Origin: Hepsetus odoe
Lineage: Eukaryota; Chordata; Actinopteri; Characiformes; Hepsetidae
Direction of reading: 5' to 3'
Length of the DNA: 64,000 nt
NCBI GenBank assembly: GCA_017165825.1
Contig: CM029369.1
Span: 9,734,841-9,798,840, forward strand
The notes under the pieces were generated by a model. The model had not been told where the DNA came from and searched no databases. It worked only from the letters and a program-made list of their open reading frames with translations. The translations under genes were made by a program, and so were the position numbers. Below, piece after piece: positions 23,563 to 32,535 of the stretch (positions are counted from its first letter, which is position 1; every line of letters starts with the position of its first letter).

Positions 23563-23831
23563 ACCATTGACAAATCTGAACATCTTTAGGCCTCAACTAC
23601 TTCAGTAAAGTACTGGAATAACTGTGAATATAATTTCATAGTTTAAAATGTAATTGGATAAATAGAAATTGTAAACGTAAATCAATATATTAAAAGTGTT
23701 AAATCACATAGATTACATTTGCAGATAGCATAATTGCAATATTGAACCTCTTCTTGTCAACAGATTTGTAATAGGAACATTTAACTGTATCATAACTGTG
23801 AATGAGATTTCACTGGTTATTAAAAATAATT

Positions 23832-23895
23832 TTGCTCAAGGGTATCTCAGGGCAACCTACTGGTCTGACATTCGAATCCTCATCTTCCGATCCTG
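23832..23895 (-). mobile_element. SINE (type A) fragment
   Basis: The short piece 'TTGCTCAAGGGTATCTCAGGGC..CTACTGGTCTG' matches the body of type A SINEs in reverse orientation. Confidence 0.5.
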
Positions 23896-24471
23896 CTTAG
23901 ACCTCTGGCCATCAGGACTTAATGTGTGTATCACCTGTCAGGTGCTATTTTTAATGACTCAATGTCAATATTAATATTCCTCAAAGTCTGAAATAAAGGC
24001 CTGGTGTAATAAATTAACTGGGTGAAGATTCTACATCTCATTTACCAAAATTATACTTTAATGTATTTAATGTTTAATGTGTAATGTTTAATGTGCTTTG
24101 AAAGGTTCTTCAGAAAAAAACAATGGTTCTGCTACTGCATCACTCTAAGACCTATCAATGTATCTATTGTGCTTTTTTTTTATAAAATGTATGTAGGTGT
24201 CAAATCTAAGCTAGAAATTTAGATTAGTCATAAATAGGTTAAGGCTTGACACTCAGCATTCAGAAGCAAGAGCTTTAGTGTCCACTCTTTACCTTTATGT
24301 TCCTCATTTGTGTGTCATTGAAAGTGCTTTGCATCCTATCACACTTCTTATCATAATCCTCCAATACTTAAAGAGTACATTACTGAGAGACACTGGAATG
24401 TTGTTAAAGGTAGAATGAAGATTTTTTTTTTTTTTTTTTAATAAAATTGTTTGGAATTGTTCTTTTCTTCT
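23896..24471. other. Intergenic, nothing recognised
   Basis: A/T-rich; a run of 'TTTAATGT' repeats at about 24055-24100 and a poly-T tract at 24422-24439. Confidence 0.5.
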
Positions 24472-24598
24472 ACGATGGGCTGGCGACCTGTCCAGGGTGT
24501 GTCCCCCGTCCTTTGCCCTGTGTGAGCTGGGATGGACTCCAGCACCCCCCACGACCCCGCTTGGGACAAGCGGCAGAAAATGACTGACTGACTGACTG
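24472..24598 (+). mobile_element. SINE (type A variant) 3' fragment
   Basis: 'GATGGGCTGGCGACCTGTCC' through 'GGGACAAGCGGCAGAAAATG' with a (GACT)n tail; same 3' region as 50936-51052. Confidence 0.65.
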
Positions 24599-24714
24599 TT
24601 CTTTTCTTTTTCAATGAGTCCTGAAGCTTAACAGTGAATGTGTCTCTGTGTGTTCTCAGCATATCTTTTATCCATGGACTTCTATATGGTATTTCTGCAA
24701 CAAGGACAACTTCT

Positions 24715-25412
24715 ACTTCTTTTGGCTGCTCCGGTTTAGGGGTCGCCACAGTGGATCATCAGTTACCATTTCTTCGCGTCCTCAGCATCTTCCTCCTTCA
24801 AACCAACCACCTGCATGTCCTCTCTCACCACATCCATAAATCTCCTCTTTGGTCTTCCTCTTTTCTTCTTTCCTGGCAGCTCGATCTTCAACATCCTCCT
24901 CCCAGTATAATCCTCAACTTTCCTCTGGAGATGAAACAAACACAACCTTGCTTCTCTAACTTTGTCTCCAAAATGTCTAACCTGAGCTTTCCCTCTAATA
25001 AAAAGGGCAGCGGTGGCCTAGTGGTTAGGGAGTTGGCCCAGGATCGGAAGATTGTGGGTTCGATTCCCTCCTCAGTGGGTTGCCCTGAGTTACCCTTGAG
25101 CAAGGTACCGTCCCCGTCACTGCTCCCCGGGCGCTTTCAATAGCTGCCCACTGCTGCACGTGTGTATGTATGGGTTAAATGCAGAGGTCCAATTTGTGGT
25201 TCATGGTGTGCAGTGCTGTGACCTTGCAATGACAAAAAGGTTGTCACTTTCACTAATATACTCATTTTGAATCCTGTCCATCTTTGTCACACCCAACGAA
25301 AATCTTAGCATCTTTAACTCCTGTTTTTTCGTCAGTGCCAACATCTCCAACCCGTACAACATAGCTGGTCTTTTGCTGGACCACATGCTCTTACGTAAAC
25401 CTTCCCATATTG
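24715..25412 (-). mobile_element. RTE-type LINE 3' fragment interrupted by a SINE
   Basis: The minus strand encodes 'GRPKRRFMDVVREDMQVVG' (near 24790-24860) and, beyond the SINE at 25005-25255, 'LALTKKQELKMLRFSLGVTKMDR'. The LINE resumes directly after the SINE, so the SINE is the younger insertion. Confidence 0.75.
25005..25255 (+). mobile_element. Complete tRNA-headed SINE (type A), nested in RTE
   Basis: 'GGCAGCGGTGGCCTAGTGG' head, 'GGGTTCGATTCCC' B box, 'CCGGGCGCTTTCAATAGC' and a 3' 'GACAAAAAGGTTGTCACTTTC' end. 'CTAATA' occurs on both sides as a probable target duplication. Confidence 0.8.
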
Positions 25413-25472
25413 CAGGGCTTGGGACTGTTATGAAGAAATACACTGGCTTGTGCATCCCTAGTGGCTGGGTTA
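25413..25472 (-). repeat. Dispersed teleost repeat end
   Basis: 'AAGAAATACACTGGCTTGTG' and 'CATCCCTAGTGGCTGGGTT' match 11310-11355 and 27216-27258. Confidence 0.55.
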
Positions 25473-25489
25473 AGGACAATACACAACAA

Positions 25490-25760
25490 AAAACCTCTAA
25501 CTGTTTTATTAGGATACTTTCTTGGTTGCAATACCTCTTTTCATTTTTGCATGCTTTTGTTTGTTGTTTTTTTTTTTTTACTTTAAAAGATGTTACAGCA
25601 GAGATTTACCATGAGGACAAGCATTACTTCCCATCTTTGTCTTGTTTTACTACTGCAAGATTGTTCCAGTTCAGCATAATTTCTTCATTTAACTGAGAAG
25701 GAACCTAAATATTCTGCAGCCCTGGAAAAATTATTCTTATTTTCTGTCTTCATTGTATAG
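25490..25760 (+). pseudogene. TAS2R-like receptor fragment (copy 5)
   Basis: A degraded TM2-to-loop-2 segment. 'CTTTTCATTTTTGCATGC' matches the pseudogene at 14170. 'ATTTACCATGAGGACAAGC' followed by 'ATTGTTCCAGTTCAGCAT' matches the 'MRTSVTS...QIVPAQ' block of the intact copies. The frame is broken at several points and both ends are missing. It sits directly after the RTE/SINE insertion, which may have removed its 5' part. Confidence 0.65.
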
Positions 25761-26269
25761 GTGGTGTGTTAAATGGACTTCAAGAAATCCAACATATCTT
25801 ATTTTGTTCCTCACTCTTGCCCACTGTCTTTGTCTATATGTTTATATGATAAAATCATTATCAATGGCTAATCATAAAAAAAAACAGACTTCACACTACA
25901 AAATTATTCTGCTGCTGTTTGTGTTCATGTTTTCCCTTTATGTTTGTCATTTGTAAAGAACAGGCAGTATCACTTTATATCCTATCAACCAATATTTAAA
26001 GAGGACTTTACTGAGAAAAGCTGAGATGATAGTTCATTTCCAAGGGAATTAATCAAATGCATTATCTGATGCTGGTAAAAGGATGCTTATTGAATTTGTG
26101 TATAGCGTGTGTTTGTAAGTTGTATTGACTCTGCTGCTGTAATGTGTTAAATGTAGCACTGTGTTTTGGAGAAATTACATTTTGTCTTGTGCAATGCTGA
26201 CTCTCATGAACATGAAACAACAGGTACATATATTTAATGTGTTTATTTCTCCCCCTAGGTTTAACACTG
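25761..26269. other. Intergenic, nothing recognised
   Basis: A/T-rich with poly-A near 25877; no coding or repeat match. Confidence 0.45.
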
Positions 26270-27049
26270 CAAAGCCCAGCCCTTACCTGATCCCACAGCT
26301 GATACACTGCGTGCACATGTATTAGGCAAGTGAGTGTTTTGAGGATTAATTTTAATATGGAACAAATTATTCTGAAAATAACTCTGAAAACTGATTTTTC
26401 TTTCCAAAAGAAATGTGAGTGTGAACATTCTCAGGATAAATATATGTGCACAATTATTAGGCAACTGTTAGTGTGCAGAATTATTACACAACTAAATGAA
26501 AATCAAACGTTTTCCCATATTACTTGTTTTTTTTATCTGTTAAAGTAAGAATAATAAACAAGTAACATTTCTGGCATTTCTAAAAAAAAAAAAGTAGTAA
26601 ATAATCAGTCACCAATATGGGCATCCTTCTTTTCAATAACAGTCAAAATCCTCTGACCGTTTTTCAGATATTTGAAAAGGTCCAACTAGGTCATCTTTAA
26701 TACCAGCCCATACCAGTAGCCCACCTCCACCTTGCTGGCATCTGAGTGGAAGTGCTTTTACTGATCCAGCAATGGGCCCGTCCATCTGGTCCATCAAGAG
26801 TCACTCTCATCCCATCTTGAGATATTTCTTGGCCCAGTCTTGACATTTCAGCATGTGTGTTTTGTTCAGGGGTGGTCAGGTTTCAGCCTTCCTTACCTTG
26901 GGCAGGTCTCTGAGCACTGAACAGTTTGCACTTCCAGACACTACAAGACAAATATGACAGCACTGGAGGATAATGGGTTCCTGGTGGCTTCACATTTGTT
27001 CCTTCTCAAATCCTAGGCAGTTAGTTTGTGTCTTTTTTTCCCAACATGT
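26270..27049 (-). mobile_element. Tc1/mariner-type DNA transposon relic
   Basis: The segment begins with repeated 'GTGCACA.TATTAGGCAA' phrases (about 26311-26465), typical of the outer region of a teleost Tc1-like element. The minus strand then keeps decayed transposase coding, ending in a basic helix-turn-helix-like part ('QGHKKHVGKKRHKL'). Stops are frequent and the 5' end of the transposase is missing. Confidence 0.6.
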
Positions 27050-27258
27050 TTCTTGTGACCCTGTTGACTATTTACAACAAACTGCTTGGTGGCAGTCAAT
27101 GTAAACTCAGCCCTCAACTGATCCGGTATGGAAATTAGTTTCACATTGTCTGCATACTGAGTTGGCAAAAATTTTACACTTGTTTTGTCCCTCCCCATTT
27201 ATCTGAGCTTGGGACCAGCACTAAGAAATACACTGGCTTATGCATCCCTAGTGGTTGG
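27050..27258 (-). repeat. Dispersed teleost repeat (uninterrupted copy)
   Basis: Here 'CCCTCCCCATTTATC' runs straight on to 'TGAGCTTGGGACCAGCAC' and 'AAGAAATACACTGGCTTATG'. It therefore acts as an empty-site comparison for the LTR insertion at 10634. Confidence 0.6.
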
Positions 27259-27417
27259 GTTAGAAAGTGTTTTAGTTTTCACATAGAAACAAAATTTGTA
27301 TGTCATTTGTATTTCTGACTACTTTTTTCTACCAGAAATGAACAGTAAGACAGTGTCAGTGTTCAGTTACACATTATCGCTGTTATTCTGTGGTCTAGAA
27401 CTTCTGCAGTAGTGGAA

Positions 27418-27432
27418 ATTTGCATTGCAAAT
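27418..27432. promoter_or_regulatory. Palindrome-like POU/octamer element 5
   Basis: ATTTGCATTGCAAAT has two full octamer half sites (ATTTGCAT and TTGCAAAT) in inverted overlap, the best copy in the window. It lies 424 bp before the ATG of the receptor copy at 27856. Confidence 0.55.
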
Positions 27433-27855
27433 GTAGATGCAATGGAAGTGCGTGCAGCAAAGTTTACTTAGTTTTAAAAAGCAATTTTCTTCGACAAGAA
27501 ACATGTAATTATGAATGGATACTGATAATTACAAATTTATAATGAACCATGGAAAATCTATATTTAAGATTTGTGTCTTTACTTTCAAACAATAATTGGG
27601 TTTTAATCAAATCGACACTGAGACAGGAGAGCTGTGTTTGGAGTCCGCTATTTAATATACAGAAAAAAACGAAACGTAACAGGAAAAAATTCACATTGTT
27701 TCTAAATATGTAATGTTGTTCTCCAAAGTAGCATCTGCATCACTCCTTGTGTTGTGGTATGAACCAGCATGTACTTTCCTGTAAAGGGAAGAAAAACTTT
27801 TCTTGGTGATTAGGAGCTACTTTAAACCATCTGCAGTTCAGGACAAGGCTTGGAT

Positions 27856-28515
27856 ATGAATGATTATTCATATTTCTCTGTTGGAATGAGTAGAGAAGCT
27901 TTTGCTGTGGTGAACATCCCTGTCTCTGTTTTCAGCATGGTGCTGAACATAATGTTTGTGTTTTGGATGGTCTTTCCACAGAAAGGGACAGAGAGAACAA
28001 AACATCTTTTAACAGTTTTCCTGGGATTACTTGTTGGATGCAACATTGTTGCTCATGTCTGCATTCTTGTGATCAATTGGCTATTAATAACTCTTTCAAA
28101 TAATTATTTTATTCTTAAATTTCATTCGTTTGTTTCAGCTATTGCAATGTATGCCATGATGAATAGTGTCAATTCCACTCACTTGCTGAACATCTGCATG
28201 CTTCTGCATAATTCCTGTCCAACATCCATACATCTGGTTGAAAAACAACATTACAGTCTTCAAATACTCTGCTGTTTTGTCAAGGAAACAGATTGGAATA
28301 GAATTAAAACATCAAATGATTCATCTTTTTTGATGGCATGAAGCCTTTTTTCAGCAGTGTTTGTATAATGTTGGCATCAAGTTGTGTGACTAGTTTTTCT
28401 AGTGGAGACAGAGTAGAAGCAGCTCCTTCAACTCATCACGATGCCAAAGAAGTATAAAGATGACCATAATAAGCATCACAGTAGTGGCCGCCCTTCTTAT
28501 AACTTGTATAGTAAA
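27856..28515 (+). pseudogene. TAS2R-like receptor pseudogene (copy 6)
   Basis: About 115 codons from ATG 27856 are open and family-like: 'REAFAVVNIPVSVFSMVLNIMF' (TM1), 'LLTVFLGLLVGCNIVAHVC' (TM2) and TM3. A frameshift near 28195-28200 then turns the loop 2 region ('VPVQHPYIWLKNNI' equivalent) into nonsense that stops at 28341. A deletion joins TM4 to a decayed TM5/TM6 ('SSVCIMLASSCVT', then stops). Homology ends near 28515, just before a gypsy remnant, so the C-terminal third is gone. Confidence 0.8.
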
Positions 28516-28899
28516 TACAAATTTACTAGTAAAGTTAAATTGAAGTAAGTTCTAGAATTAATTTAATTATTTCGGAATGCTCTTAAATGAAGTATTTTTA
28601 ATTAAATGAGCTACAAAAAGTGCACTCAAGAATTTTTGGCATTAGTTGAAACAGGGCCTAAAAGGTCTCTCAGGTGCAATCGGTGCTCTCCCGACTGCTG
28701 TCACATGAGTTGTATGTTAAGGTGGAGAAATGTGAATTCCATCACTCTGAGATCTCCTTCATCAGGTACCACATTGGTCCAAAGGAGGTGGAGATGGAGC
28801 AAAAGAAAGTGGCAATGGTGAGGGGTTGACCAGAGCCCCACACAGTGAAACAGCTACAAAGCTTTCTAGAGTTCCCTAACTTCTATCAGCGGTTTACAT

Positions 28900-29103
28900 G
28901 TATGTTTACATTTACGGCATTTAGCAGGCGCTCTTATCCAGAGCGACTTACATGTCCATTACAGGGACAGTCCCCCCAGAGCTGGGTTAAGGGTCTTGCT
29001 CAGGGACCCAGTGGTGGTAGTGTTTGAGGAGGGATTCAAACCTGGGACCTCTTGAACCATAGGTCCATAGGCAAGTATCCTACCAATAGACCACCACCAC
29101 CCT
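28900..29103 (-). mobile_element. tRNA-headed SINE (type B), nested in gypsy remnant
   Basis: Reverse-oriented type B SINE with tail 'GGCATTTAGCAGGCGCTCTT' at the left and head '..CTATTGGTAGGATAC' at the right. Confidence 0.8.
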
Positions 29104-29124
29104 TAAAAATTAAGTGTTCCTCCA

Positions 29125-29334
29125 TTTTACATTTGGGGCATTTAGCAGACACTCTTATCCAGAGCAACATCCATATCCTAATTACAGGGATTACAGTCCC
29201 CTCTTGAGCAACTCAGAGTTAAGGGTCTTGCTCAGGGACCCAGTGGTGGTAGTGCAAGAGGTGTGATTCGAACCGGGAACCTCTTGAGCCATAGGTCCAT
29301 AGGAAAGTATTCTACCACTAGATCATCACCACCC
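29125..29334 (-). mobile_element. tRNA-headed SINE (type B), second nested copy
   Basis: A second reverse-oriented type B SINE only 21 bp from the first. Same landmarks: 'CACTCTTATCCAGAGCAAC', 'ACCCAGTGGTGGTAGTGC' and 'TAGTGGTAGAATAC' on minus. Confidence 0.8.
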
Positions 29335-29880
29335 AATTTTTATTTATTCGGAAAGTTAGTGCCCCCTTGTCTGCCCTAATCAAACCATCAAACCACCAGC
29401 TTTGAGCTGGACACCTGAAGTGCGAGCTGCTTTCCAGGATCTGAAGCAGAGATTCACATCAGCGCCTATTCTCAAACTGCCTTTGATGACTGGGAAACAT
29501 GATCAGCCTCACCTCTGGCCACCACCCACAAACAAACAGCTAGGCAGAAAGAACAACCCAGGACTTGAGTAGGTTCCTTCAGGTGTACTGTCACCATTAA
29601 CAACACAACTGGGCAGAGTTTCTCTATTGGGCAGGGTATGTGCAGAACAGGTTTCTGAGACAGGGTTTAGCTTTCCACCTGGGACCTCAGCCGGCACCTC
29701 AACCGGTTAAGCCGGCAGCTCAACGTGCCCAATTCATTGGTTCATTCACAATAGAGTCCGACATTAACCTAGCCATAGCCATGGTCCCAGTCACTGGATT
29801 TCTGAGCCAGAAATTCCACCCAAAGACATTTCCCAGTCATCATAAACAAACCCTCTCACTTGGCCTGCAAGGTATTTAAG

Positions 29881-30290
29881 GAGTGACAGCTTAACCCAGC
29901 CTTGCCTGTTCTTTGTTCTCCATACTTGTTCTGCCTTCTATTCTGTTTTTTTTTTGGTGTACATTAAAAGTACTAGGATTTCTGCCAAGCACGTTTCTTT
30001 CAAGTTTGACAATCTCAGACACACAAAAACCCCAGAAGAATCCATTCTACAGTATTTGTTTTCCTTTAACAAAGCACCAAACTAATCCAGCCTCTCAGCG
30101 ATGTAGTGTACAGCTGTAGATTTCTAAGAATTGGAAACGACAGTGATGAGATACTTTTCAATGATCAGTACTTTGTTTAAATCTTTATATTTCTCTTGAA
30201 AACCTTCTGGAGAGACAAACTGTGGGCCTTTAAACAGAGCTGAAGAAAACTAATATGTGTCTCAATGTTCAAAGGGGGCATCTAATCGTG
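29881..30290. other. Intergenic, possible gypsy 3' flank
   Basis: Non-coding; may include the decayed 3' LTR of the gypsy remnant, but no termini can be defined. Confidence 0.35.
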
Positions 30291-30294
30291 CGCA

Positions 30295-30322
30295 TGTGTG
30301 TGTGTGTGTGTGTGTGTGTGTG
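30295..30322. repeat. (TG)n microsatellite
   Basis: A run of about 14 TG units. Confidence 0.9.
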
Positions 30323-30438
30323 ATTACTTTCTCCTTTTTTGTCTTCTTTGTTCTAGGATGAAACTTGAGAGAGGAGTGTAGCGCCAGCAAACAAGTCATT
30401 GCTCGAGGATTTAATTCTAACACCAACACAGAAAGAGC

Positions 30439-30441
<3 letters not shown>

Positions 30442-30494
<53 letters not shown>
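30442..30494. repeat. (AG)n microsatellite
   Basis: About 26 uninterrupted AG units. It lies just before a dispersed repeat copy. Confidence 0.9.
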
Positions 30495-30497
<3 letters not shown>

Positions 30498-30539
30498 GAG
30501 ACCCGAGAGTAAACTCAAGGATCTTCCACTCTCTTCCAC

Positions 30540-30775
30540 TTCCTTCTCTCCTCCTGCCTCTGGACATGCCTTTCTCCTCTTTTTCACCTTCTCCTTTGGC
30601 CAGCAGTAGCCCAATTTCCACCAGCACCCTGTAGGTTAACAGCTCTGGTGGTGGAAATTGTTAGCCTCGACCGCTCCGGTATGGAAGTCTGTTTTGTTGT
30701 CCGCATATTAATTTGGCAAAAGTTTTACACCAGATGCCCTTCCTGACATAACGTAACCCTCCCCCAAGGCTGTCA
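30540..30775 (-). repeat. Dispersed teleost repeat
   Basis: Contains 'CTCCTTTGGCCAGCAGTAGC', 'GTATGGAAGTCTGTTTTGTT' and 'ATGCCCTTCCTGAC..AACCCTCCC', shared with 10490-10625. Confidence 0.6.
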
Positions 30776-32026
30776 ACAACAATAAATAAAAAAATAAATA
30801 AATAAATACATCAAACTGCGCTTTAGGGTATGGAAAATGTGTTTGAAATGTCTAGTACTTTAACTGACAACTTTTCATGTTGGAAAGAAACATACTATGA
30901 ATATCCTACAAAACCAAACCAGGATGTATGTTTAAAAGTTGCAAAGTAAGTTCAATTAACAAGCTAGAAGTAAATTATATCAATTACACAATCTTCTCAT
31001 TGTGTAAGGTAGAATGTTAATTTTTTCAGACATAAATGAAGATGAGGGTGTGTTTTTAGAATGGAAATTAAACTTTACATATCAAAACAGGTTTTAGCAG
31101 TGAAAATAAAAATTTGTTTAAAAGCTGAGTACTTTGTTATTTAATCCATTTGAGGTGAGTTGGCCATAATAATATTCAACCTGAGTATCTGCATCTTTTT
31201 ACCAACATGTACAGATGTGTGCTGTGGGTATAAATCATTATGTTCCATTATGTCTTAGTCATTGGTCAGCAACAAGCTGAGTCTTGTTATATAACTCATT
31301 TTCAACATTACTTCATTAATTTTTGTAATCTGACTTTATTTATTAAGAGAGTCTATTGCAGTTTTCAGTTTTCATAGGATTAAGGAGATTGGAAGTATAA
31401 AAATATATAGATATCCTAAAAAGAAGCAAATTTATTTCCAGTTAAAAACATTCCATTCACATTTTTATCATAATATTGGTGAATGTCAAACAACTCAACA
31501 TCCACCTTTCAATAAGCATAAGTCATTAATCTCCTTAAAACTAGAATAAAATCTTAAAACTTAAAGAAATGTTTGTTAATGAGATTAAGATCCTTGATAA
31601 CAAGGAGTTTAACTCAGAACTACAATACATGGAGAAAATCAGGCGTACTGGAAGACTGCCATTCACTTTAGTGTGCACAAGGTATACTCATAATGCAATT
31701 ATTCCTTTTATTGCTTTCTCTTCCTACCTTGTTTTTTTCTTTACATGTGGTTGGCCATGAAACCCATCATTTCTAAAGACAGAACACCATGCACTAGGCT
31801 GAAAAACATTTACTGATTACTACATACAAGCATAGAGTAAAATTGCTTGTCTTTGAAAAGTCATGATTTTACATCAACAACTAACACTGTGTTTCTTCTT
31901 TTGGCACCAGTTCTAAAGTGGTGCATTAGTAGTGACAGAGAATAAATCGTGTGCTTAGATAGTGTCCTCCTTTCCACACATAGTAGGAAAGACTTTATCA
32001 GAAAATGAAAGCTGCAGGTGTGCATA
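30776..32026. other. AT-rich DNA, nothing recognised
   Basis: Begins with an (AAAT)n run at about 30782-30808. No coding or repeat similarity was seen. Confidence 0.5.
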
Positions 32027-32041
32027 ATTTTAATTGCAAAT
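32027..32041. promoter_or_regulatory. Palindrome-like POU/octamer element 6
   Basis: ATTTTAATTGCAAAT keeps the right octamer half, while the left half has one change from ATTTG. The preceding 'GCAGGTGTGCATA' aligns with 'GCAGATGTGAATA' before the element at 8041. It is 494 bp before the intact receptor ATG at 32536. Confidence 0.5.
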
Positions 32042-32483
32042 AGCGGTAGAGAGGAAGCTGATACTATGGAAGTTTTCATAGCTCACTAACACATCATCAA
32101 ATTTCATCCATCATCATAGCATTCGAAGATAAAAGATCAAAACACAGAATACTGGTGTTAATACTGCCAACACTGCATAATCATTGCACACTGTGAAGCA
32201 TTTCTTTTAAAAATGACAGTGGCTTATGGCATGTCAAACTGTAAAAAAAAGCTATGTTTTTCATATAATAGTGAAAATAATTTTTAATTTGGGTTTCTGT
32301 TTATGCCAAAATGTCTTGCTAAAGACCAGATAAACTGCATAATCAGAAAAACATAATAATAATGGCAAACTTCAGGTTACGTTCTAACTACTAATATCAT
32401 CACTTGTAACAGAGGAAGAATGAGCCCTTTACTCAACAAAAATTCTCCTTCCTCCGAGGGAGGGCCTTCTCAACCACACAGGG

Positions 32484-32490
32484 TATAAAG
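32484..32490 (+). promoter_or_regulatory. TATA box of receptor copy 7
   Basis: TATAAAG lies 46 bp before ATG 32536. If it is used, the 5' UTR would be only about 15-20 nt. Core-promoter assignment is inferred. Confidence 0.45.
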
Positions 32491-32535
32491 GGGAAACGTG
32501 TGGCCTTTGAGATTTCGAAAGACAAGTTTAACTAC

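Larger units (their letters stand above)
28605..29880 (+). mobile_element. Ty3/gypsy LTR retrotransposon remnant with two nested SINEs
   Basis: Readable pieces in order: the end of the RT ('SHELYVKVEKCEFHHSEISF', 'HTVKQLQSFLEFPNFYQRF', about 28695-28895); then, after the two SINEs, the RT/RNase H junction ('TPEVRAAFQDLKQRFTSAP', about 29405-29475); then an integrase C-terminal block ('NWAEFLYWAGYVQN', about 29607-29648). The RNase H body and most of the integrase are deleted. Stops and frame changes are common. No LTRs were identified with certainty. Confidence 0.75.

Noticed and set aside
30295..30494. Simple repeats as a possible CRISPR-like or regulatory array
   Set aside because: Plain dinucleotide microsatellites in a eukaryotic genome; no spacer structure.
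32500..32535. In-frame N-terminal extension of the receptor at 32536
   Set aside because: Contains no ATG (begins GTG) and lies right behind the TATA box; homologues start at the later Met.
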